Positions 56,246 to 64,000 of a stretch of 64,000 nt of DNA are shown one piece after another. The stretch is taken from positions 2,294,001 through 2,358,000 of the forward strand of contig JAWUZG010000177.1 of the NCBI GenBank assembly GCA_036785705.1, given 5' to 3'. The translations under genes and the position numbers were made by a program. Within the stretch, counting starts at the first letter, position 1. Each line of letters starts with the position of its first letter. The notes under the pieces are model-generated. The model had not been told where the DNA came from. It saw only the letters and a program-made list of their open reading frames with translations, and did no database searches. Source of the DNA: Acanthornis magna. Lineage: Eukaryota > Chordata > Aves > Passeriformes > Acanthizidae.

Positions 56246-56439
56246 CTCCTTTTGCCTTGCTGAGCACCGGGAAGAGGCGGCAGAGACTCAGGACACAGTG
56301 CAGGACAGGCGCAGCCCTGGCCTGGGGGCTCGGTGTCCCTGTGCCAGGGCAGGGCTCCCGCAGGGATCCTGGCACAGCCCTGGCACAGGGACCTTGTCCT
56401 GCGCTGATCTGCTCTGTCGTGCTCGGGCTGTGCCCATCC

Positions 56440-56745
56440 CAACCTGGCAGGAGGGGACAGCCGGGGGGGTCAGGCTGTGCTCCAGGGAACAGGGACAGGA
56501 GGAGAGGGAACGGCCTCAGGCTGGACTGGGGAGGCTCAGGGTGGACAGCAGCAGGAATTTCCTCATGGAAAGGTCGGTCAGGCCTTGGAAAGGGAAATTG
56601 GGAGTGCCCATCCCTGGAGGTGTCCAGGGAATTCCTGGAGGTGGCACTCGGAGCTCTGGGCTGGGGACAGGGTGGGCATCGGGCACAGCCTGGACTGGGA
56701 GGGCTCCTCCAGCTCAGGGATCAGGATGGGATCAGGGTTGAGCAC
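56440..56745 (+). mobile_element. CR1 LINE 3' end between the two convergent genes
   Basis: aggaggggacagccgggggg through ggactgggagggctcctcca. Lies wholly between the SBF1 signal and the minus-strand signal. Confidence 0.85.
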
Positions 56746-56834
56746 TGGGGGCTCTCTGGCCCAAAGCCCCCGTGGGACCTTCGGCGAGTCCTGTAGGATG
56801 GAGGAACCCAGCACTGGCACGTGAATTTTGAGCT

Positions 56835-56840
56835 TTTATT
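56835..56840 (-). terminator. polyadenylation signal of a convergent minus-strand gene
   Basis: TTTATT on the plus strand is AATAAA on the minus strand. On that strand it is preceded by AT-rich, non-repetitive sequence (56840-57180) of typical distal 3' UTR character. It suggests a neighbour whose 3' end faces SBF1. By human synteny this would be PPP6R2, but no coding exon of it was found. Confidence 0.55.
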
Positions 56841-56886
56841 GATAGTTGGAATTTACAGCCTAAAACTGACAACATAGAGAGATGCA

Positions 56887-57000
56887 GACTTTTTTTCCTT
56901 TTTCTTTTTTTTTTTTTTTCTTTTTTTTGGTCGCTTTTTTACAAAAAAAAAAAAAAAAAAACCAAAAAACAAAACCAAAAACCAAAAAAACCAAAAAAGC
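56887..57000. repeat. poly(T) then poly(A)/AAAACC tract
   Basis: A T-rich run to about 56940, then a run of A with accaaaaa steps. The two arms are complementary and could fold back in RNA. On the minus strand it lies in the putative 3' UTR. Confidence 0.9.
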
Positions 57001-58639
57001 CACCAGCATCAGATTTACAATATAAAAGTTTTGACAGTAGAGAGACTAAAGTACATCTGGAATTACTCAAAAAATAAACAGGGAAAAGGCAGTAATTTCC
57101 AATTTGTCCCTCATATTTACACATAATACACAGACATTGCTTACAAAGACCCGGATCCCACATTTAAGGGCAGTTGGCATGGTGAGAAGGCTCCCCCGGC
57201 ACGGCCCTCGCTGCCCCGGCGCCGGGCCGGGAGCGGATCCCGGGATCTCCCGCGGCCCTCCCGTGGTTTTATTGCTTTGCGGGACCGCTGGGTGTGGAGA
57301 AAGGCAACGAGTCCCCCCCGCTCGCCCGTCCCGCCGGGACACCCCCACCCCTCGGGATTGCCCAGTGTCCCCCGTGCCAGCCGCAGCTTTTAGGGACACA
57401 GCTCGGGACACCTCGGGAGAGCGGCAAAGGAGGAGGGGAGCGCCTGGGGACCCCCACTCAACCCTCCCAAGCCATGAAGCCCCATCCCCACGGCAGCTCT
57501 GGATTTATGGGATCTCCTGTCCTCAGGGAAGGCTCCAGCTCCCATCCCACAGCCTGGAATCGGCTCTGCCTCGGCCGGGACACGGCGACGGCAGAGGTGC
57601 CGTTGCCAAAATGAGCCAAGGCCCGGAGCCAGGCACGGCCTGGGATGGGCACGGAGCCCCTGGGTGTTCATGGACCCCTCGGGATGGTTCCACATCCCCC
57701 GGGACGGAATCCGCTCCCTCAGGAGATGCCGGGACGGCCCTGCCAGCTCCGGGCACCGCTGCGGTCCCAGAGCCTCCAGAATCATCCCAAACCAATGCCT
57801 GGCTTGGGTCGTTTTCAGATCGAACTGGAATTTGGGTCCTTCCCGGGCTGTCCCGGGGATGAATCCATGGTTTGTGCTAACAGTCACAGCCGAACGCTCC
57901 TGGCGAGCCTGGAAGGGACGGAAGAGCCCTGGAACAGCGAGCCCACAGCAAACACGGAATATTCCGAGGGCAGAGGGACGGGAGAGGCCGGCGGGAGAGC
58001 GGAGCCTGCGGAGAGTCAAACCCACCCTGCAGGAAAACCACCGGGAACCCCTGGAGATCGGGATGGGCCAGCAGGGACTGTCCCCCGCGGCCACGCAGGT
58101 CCCGGGACTCAGGGCAGCATAAAGGAAAGGTTTGGAAAATGTCACATCAAGGAAAATGTCTGGAAAACTCAACATTTCTGCCCAAATTCCCCTCAACTGC
58201 CACTGCATCCGGGTCGCACGTGGAAGGCAAAGACAGAAACGAGGAAAAGGGAAAATCCAGGACCTCCGAGCGCGCCAGGGACACCCTGGGGACAGTGCCA
58301 GCCTGGAACAGCCTCTCCCAGCCGAAGAAAATGAACAGGGATAAAGTGAAGAGTTGCTCCGTTCTCAGCCCTGGGAGGCGCGGAATTCCCAGCCCTGCCC
58401 AACGCCTGCGACTGCGATTGTGATGGGATTGATTTGTACTGACGCCCGAGCCCCTGGGGAAGGTGCAGAGCTCCAGGAGTTCCCAGCAGAGCCAAAAGCT
58501 CCGGGAAAAATGGGATTCGGGTGAGTTTAGAAATCTCTGCAATAAATTTATATAAATATTCCCTATTTACAGCGAACGCTGGGAATGGGAGAGTGGGGAG
58601 GGAAGGAGGAGCCAGGGACACACTGAGCAGCTCCTGCTG

Positions 58640-58795
58640 CCACCCCGGAATGCTCCTGCCTGTCCCCAGGGTCCCCTCCACCCTCATTCCATGGATCCAT
58701 CACCCCTGGAATGCTCCTGCCTGTCCCCAGGGTCCCCTCCGCCCTCATTCCATGGATCCATCACCCCTGGAATGCTCCTGCCTGTCCCCAAGGCT
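58640..58795. repeat. 61-bp direct repeat, 2.5 copies
   Basis: Unit includes ggaatgctcctgcctgtccc and cattccatggatccatcacc. Nearly identical copies. Confidence 0.9.
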
Positions 58796-59019
58796 GGGTA
58801 AGGAACCAACTCCTCCTGCCCTGAAATCCTAAGGACTTTAACCCCAAAGTCTGTCCCCATCAGCCTCATGGTCCAACCCTCGAGTCACGGCCTCAGCCAA
58901 ACGGGAAAGCCATGGGAAAGGTTCTGCTTCCCATGGAAACCGGGAAATGGCTCCGGCTCCGGCCCCGCGGTGCCTCCTGTGATCCCAGCCAGGAATAGGG
59001 TGACCCAAACCAGGAAAAT

Positions 59020-59115
59020 CCCAACCCAAACCAGGAAAAGCCAGAGCCAACCCAGGGAAATCCCAACCCAGCCCAGGGAATTCCCAATCCCAGCCCAGGG
59101 AATTCCCAATCCCAG
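59020..59115. repeat. short imperfect tandem repeat
   Basis: Four steps of cccaacccaaaccaggaaaa / cccagcccagggaattccc. Confidence 0.8.
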
Positions 59116-59759
59116 CCGCTCCCTCTGTGCCAAGGTCGTTTCGAGGCTGGACCCCAGCAGTGTCTCCTCAGCACGGGAGCTCTGGACATTCCCCGTGTTT
59201 TCCGCCATTGGCATCGGCTGCCAGAGAAGGAATGGACAATTTTAAGAGCAAAAAGCTCGTCAGGGATTTCTCTGGCACTGTTTGGCAGGAAAATCCTTTT
59301 CCATTCCAAAACCCCCAAATCCAGCAGGGGAATATTTATATTCCACAAGGGGGAAATATTTACAAGCCAAGGAAGTTTTCTTTTAAATTTCATTAAATAA
59401 TAAAATATTTGGGATTAAATATTAATTCCATTCCATCAGAAAATCAGGAATAATCCTTTTTTTTTGGTGCTTTTAAGCCCAGTTTCTGTCCCGCTTGGAC
59501 ACAGCTGTGATGCCCAGGCTGGAGTCTGGGATCAGTTTGGAGCACACAGGAAGAGGGACTCGGAATTCCCATTCCCACACCCCCTCAGGGGATCCCTGTG
59601 ATTCCGGGGGAAAGGATCAACTGCTCCCTGGCACGGCCCCAAAGGAACCCTGCAGCTGAGGATTCCCAGAGGATGTTTTCCTTCTGTTCTGTGGAATGCT
59701 GACAAGATCCCGACTCCCAACCATCATCCTCACACCCTGAATCCAGGGAAAGGGCGGGG

Positions 59760-60670
59760 ATGGACGGACTGGGATACAGGGATGGATAAACTGGGATACG
59801 GGGATGGATAAACTGGGATACAGGGATGGATAAACTGGGATACGGGGATGGATAAACTGGGATACAGGGATGGATGGACTGGGATACAGGGATGGATTAA
59901 CTGGGATACAGGGATGGATGGACTGGGATACAGGGATGGATTAACTGGGATACGGGGATGGATGGACTGGGATACAGGGATGGATTAACTGGGATACGGG
60001 GATGGATAAACTGGGATACAGGGATGGATTAACTGGGATACAGGGATGGATGGACTGGGATACGGGGATGGATAAACTGGGATACAGGGATGGATAAACT
60101 GGGATACGGGGATGGATAAACTGGGATACGGGGATGGATAAACTGGGATACGGGGATGGGTGAACTGGGATACAGGAATGGATAAACTGGGATACAGGGA
60201 TGGATAAACTGGGATACAGGGATGGATGGACTGGGATACGGGGATGGATTAACTGGGATACAGGGATGGATTAATTGGGATACAGGGATGGATTAACTGG
60301 GATACAGGGATGGATTAACTGGGACACAGATGGATTAATTGGGATACAGGGATGGATTAATTGGGATACAGGGATGGATTAACTGGGATACAGGGATGGA
60401 TTAATTGGGATACAGGGATGGATTAACTGGGATACAGGGATGGGTGAACTGGGACACAGGGATGGATAAACTGGGATGCAGGGATGGATTAATTGGGATA
60501 CAGGGATGGATTAACTGGGATACAGGGATGGGTGAACTGGGACACAGGGATGGGTTAATTGGGATACAGGGATGGATTAATTGGGATACAGGGATGGATT
60601 AATTGGGACATGGATGGATTAACTGGGATACAGGGATGGATTAATTGGGACACAGGGGTGGATGGACTGG
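59760..60670. repeat. 22-bp minisatellite, about 41 copies
   Basis: Core gggatacagggatggataaa then ct. Sub-types carry attaact, attaatt, ggact or gtgaact in an irregular mix. Less GC-rich than the SBF1 minisatellites. Confidence 0.96.
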
Positions 60671-61104
60671 GATAAGGAGCTGTGAGGCATAAGGGGAGGA
60701 GCACAGGGAACAAAAATCCATTGCTGGGGTCGGGATGGATTTAAGGCACAACAGTGGGGATTGGGAATGGTTGTAATCCATGGGCTCCTCGGGCACAGGA
60801 TATTCTCCTTCCCTCTTTCCTGTGATCTGGGATGGAACACGACCGGATCCAGGCTGGAATGGGAAGGGATGGCCCCTTCCAGACGAAATCCAAGGCACTG
60901 GGATTCTGCTGGAACTTGCACTGGGGTCAGCGCTGTGCCCTGGAACAGCTCTGGGATCCGAGGGGCCTCGCAGCTGGAATGTCCCAGGGAGCAAAACCTT
61001 TCCTGGGAAAGCTGCAGCAGGGCCGGAGAGAGGGGAGGAGCAGGAATGGAACTGCAGGGACACGGTGCCATACACGGGAATTAACTGCAAATTAACAGGA
61101 GACA

Positions 61105-61185
61105 GGGGTGGGATGGGATGGGATGGGATGGGAAAGGGAAAAGGGAAAGGGAAAGGGAAAGGGAAAGGGAAAGGGAAAGGGATGG
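61105..61185. repeat. GGGAT / GGGAAA array
   Basis: Four gggat units followed by about nine gggaaa units; pure purine apart from the T in gggat. Confidence 0.92.
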
Positions 61186-61424
61186 GATTTTCCACACAAA
61201 GCCACTTTTCCAGATTCTACCGTGGCCAGTCAGGCACAGACTGGAGTTTGAACATTCCTGGGATGAGAGAGAGGAGCAGGGCAAGAACTGAAGTGCCCAT
61301 GCAGAGTCAGTGCCAGGGTGGGCAGCAGGGAGGTGAGGAGCAGGGAGTGACTGCAGGGAGCAGGAACTGAGGAGCAAAGAATAACTGCAGGGATCAGGGA
61401 ATGTGCGAGGGCCAGGAACAGCTG

Positions 61425-61535
61425 CAAGGACCAGGGAATGACCCCGAGGACCAGGGAATGACCCAAGGACCAGGGAATGACCCAAGGACCAGGGAATGAC
61501 CCCGAGGACCAGGGAATGACCCCGAAGAGCCAGGA
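61425..61535. repeat. 18-20-bp minisatellite
   Basis: Core aggaccagggaatgaccc, five to six copies with an optional cg. Confidence 0.88.
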
Positions 61536-62744
61536 TTTCACACGAGGACATGGAAGGCACACAAGGACCACACAAGGAAACTCCAGGAGCAGCTCCGGGG
61601 CGGAGAAGCCAAACGTCCCTGTCCCAATCCCAGCACACCAAGGGCCACACGAGGTTCTCCAGCAGCAGTTTGGGAAAGCGGAGAGTGGGAGAAACTTTTC
61701 CATGGACAGAAGGTCTCCATGGCCAGTTGCTGTGCCTGTGGATAATTCCATTTCACGTCTGGATCCATCAGATCCAGCCAAAGGGATCCTCCGGCAGCGC
61801 CTTCACTGCCGAAGACACCCGCAGGGAAATCCCCACAGCATTCCCTACAAAGTTCTGCAAAACTATCTCTGAGCATCAAAATTACAGGAGAAAAGATTTT
61901 TTTCCCTCATTTCCATCTGTCCGAGGAATTTGAGGGAATCAAAAACAGAAGGGAAGGCTCTGCCCTCCAGAAAAGCCCTGAATTCAGGGAGAGAGGAAAA
62001 TCCTTCTCTTCCCAGCAGCATCAAATACAAAAATACACTTTCCATGGGAATATCCCACTGCCACTGTGCCACCTCCGCTGGGAGAGGTGAGGGCCACAGG
62101 GAATAGAGGGAATTCTGTACAAATCCAGGCGGGAGCTGGATGAGGTAAGAGAGGTTCAGGTGAGGGAAGCCACCAGGGAGGAGCAAATTGGTCCTTTTCG
62201 TTTGTCCCAAAGTTCAGCCCTAAATACACCTGGAAAACTCCTCGGGTTTGCCAGAAATTCCCACCGCAGAGGGAAAAACCAGGACCAAACATCACATTCT
62301 CAGGCCAAATCCAACAGCACTCCCAAGAAGTCGGAAACATTATCCAGGATGAAACCAACGGGAACTGATCCAACCCATTTTCCAAAGGATTTCAGACTTC
62401 CACTGATGGAATGCTGGAGCTGGCCCAACTCTCCAAGGGCATCATTCCTACCCCTGCCACGTGCCACTAATTAACACAGGGAATTCCTAATTAACATTGC
62501 CAAATCCCAGAGCCGATTCCGGACCGGGAACGCCACAATCCCAAACCCTTGGCAGAGCAAAGGGAAAAACTCCTGCTGCATCCCAACAGCAAATTCAAGG
62601 GAGAACAGTCACACACAACCCCTAAATCCTGGATTTTCATGGATGCACCCTGCACCAGCACCCCAAGGCCAAGGGCTGAGCTCCGGCAGCTCCCAGGGAG
62701 CCGCCAGCCCTTCCCTGCCCTGGTGGCTCCCGCGGACAGAACTC

Positions 62745-63370
62745 TGTCCCGGACACAGCCGGACACAGACAGACACAGCTGGACACAGCTGGACACAGCA
62801 GGACACAGCTGGACACAGCCGGACACAGCCGGACACAGCCGGACACAGCCAGGACACAGCCGGACACAGCTGGACACAGCTGGACACAGCCAGACACAGC
62901 CGGACACAGCTGGACACAGCCGGACACAGCCGGACACAGCCGGACACAGCAGGACACAGCTGGACACAGCCGGACACAGCCGGACACAGCTGGACACAGC
63001 CAGACACAGCCGGACACAGCTGGACACAGCCGGACACAGCCGGACACAGCTGGACACAGCCGGACACAGCCGGACACAGCCGGACACAGCTGGACACAGC
63101 TGGACACAGCCGGACACAGCCGGACACAGCCAGACACAGCCGGACACAGCAGGACACAGCTGGACACAGCCAGACACAGCTGGACACAGCTGGACACAGC
63201 CGGACACAGCCGGACACAGCCAGACACAGCTGGACACAGCCAGACACAGCCGGACACAGCCGGACACAGCTGGACACAGCCGGACACAGCCAGACACAGC
63301 CAGACACAGCTGGACACAGCCAGACACAGCTGGACACAGCCGGACACAGCTGGACACAGCTGGACACAGG
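62745..63370. repeat. 10-bp satellite-like array, about 62 copies
   Basis: Unit cggacacagc with tggacacagc and agacacagcc variants. Shares the core gctggacac/gctggaca with the unrelated-position array at 46045. Confidence 0.97.
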
Positions 63371-63409
63371 GCGGCACATTGCTGTCAGCGCGGGACGAGC
63401 GCGAGAACA

Positions 63410-64000
63410 GCACCGGGAAGCAGCACAGGACGGAGCCAGGACCAGCGGGAACGGAACAGCAGGAACAGCTCCCAAGGGTGTTACAGAGCCAGGACCCGTG
63501 GGAATGAGAATGGGAATGGGAATGGGAATGGGAATGGGAATGGGAATGGCAGGAACAGCTCCCAAGGGTGTTACAGAGCCAGGACCAGCGGGAATGGGAA
63601 CGGCAGGAAGAGCTTCCCAAGTGCATTATGGTGCCAGGAGCAATGGGAATGGGAATGGGAATGGGAATGGGAATGGCAGGAACAGCTCCCAAGGGTGTTA
63701 CAGAGCCAGAACCAACGGGAATGGGAATAGGAATGGGAATGGGAATGGGAATGGGAATGGGAATGGGAATGGGAATGGCAGGAAGAGCTTCCCAAGTGTG
63801 ACACGGTGCTAGGACCAACGGGAATGGGAATGGGAATGGGAACGGCGGGAAGAGCTTCCCAAGTGAGTTACAGAGCCAGAACCAACGGGAATGGGAATGG
63901 GAATGGGAATGGGAATGGGAATGGGAATGGGAACGGCAGGAAGAGCTTCCCAAGTGTGATATGGACCCAGAACCAGCAGGAATGGGAACGGCAGGAAGAG
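63410..64000. repeat. compound repeat: GGGAAT microsatellite inside a 100-130-bp unit
   Basis: Blocks of gggaat alternate with ggcaggaacagctcccaagg or ggcaggaagagcttcccaag, each followed by a cagagccagaacc segment. At least five higher-order units, running off the window end. Confidence 0.93.

Larger units (their letters stand above)
56820..64000 (-). other. probable 3' UTR or flank of the convergent gene, no coding exon seen
   Basis: Bases 56820-57180 are AT-rich and unique, then come GC-moderate unique sequence and several tandem repeats listed separately. The longest minus-strand open frames (for example 57390-58208) have no recognisable domain and look like non-coding sequence. Plus-strand AATAAA-like strings also occur near 57071, 58541 and 59399, without gene context. 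How far the UTR reaches is unknown. Confidence 0.4.

Noticed and set aside
57390..58208. A 272-codon minus-strand frame as a coding exon of the convergent gene
   Set aside because: No similarity to the protein phosphatase 6 regulatory family or any domain could be recognised, and the surrounding sequence looks like UTR or flank.
62549..63953. Long DTAGHS- or VSGCVRLCPA-type repeat ORFs on both strands
   Set aside because: Artefacts of a 10-bp array; no promoter, splice or domain evidence.

Overview
The window is vertebrate nuclear DNA, almost certainly from a bird. It is very GC-rich, is littered with truncated CR1 LINE 3' ends (the dominant avian interspersed repeat), and carries a compact multi-exon gene whose introns are packed with minisatellites, as is typical of a microchromosome. 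A songbird is plausible but cannot be shown from the sequence alone.

One protein-coding gene can be read with confidence: SBF1 (SET-binding factor 1, also MTMR5), on the plus strand. Forty-one coding exons (numbered 2 to 42 here) run from 11448 to the stop codon at 54741-54743. All junctions keep phase, all acceptors end in AG, and all donors but one start with GT. Exon 1, which holds the start codon, is not in the window, so bases 1-11447 are read as intron 1 or 5' flank. The exons encode about 1898 residues, giving about 1916 with the 18 residues that exon 1 encodes in mammals. The layout is the SBF1 one: tripartite DENN domain (exons 2-13), SBF2-type region (14-19), GRAM domain (22-24), catalytically dead myotubularin phosphatase domain (26-36), linker and coiled-coil-like segment (37-39) and C-terminal PH domain (40-42). 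The dead phosphatase loop is visible in exon 33, where Leu and Ile stand in for the Cys and Arg of active myotubularins. The 3' UTR ends at an AATAAA at 56221.

About 600 bp further on, a polyadenylation signal on the minus strand (56835-56840) suggests a convergent neighbour. By human 22q13.33 synteny this would be PPP6R2, but no coding exon of it is recognisable. Bases 56820-64000 therefore hold a likely 3' UTR or flank of that gene plus more tandem repeats.

Repeats make up a large share of the window. There are roughly 25 CR1 pieces and more than 40 minisatellite or microsatellite blocks, nearly one private VNTR per larger intron. The most unusual observations involve repeats meeting the gene. 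Intron 25 (1524 bp) is mostly a 24-bp minisatellite, has no stop codon in the exon frame and a length divisible by three, so retention would insert about 508 residues of a Gly/Ser/His octapeptide repeat into SBF1. The exon 14 / intron 14 boundary, including its donor site, is itself the seed of a 69-bp tandem repeat. Introns 14, 17, 32 and 33 are also stop-free and in frame. A candidate microexon at 22984-23007 and a cassette-like exon 29 suggest further isoforms.
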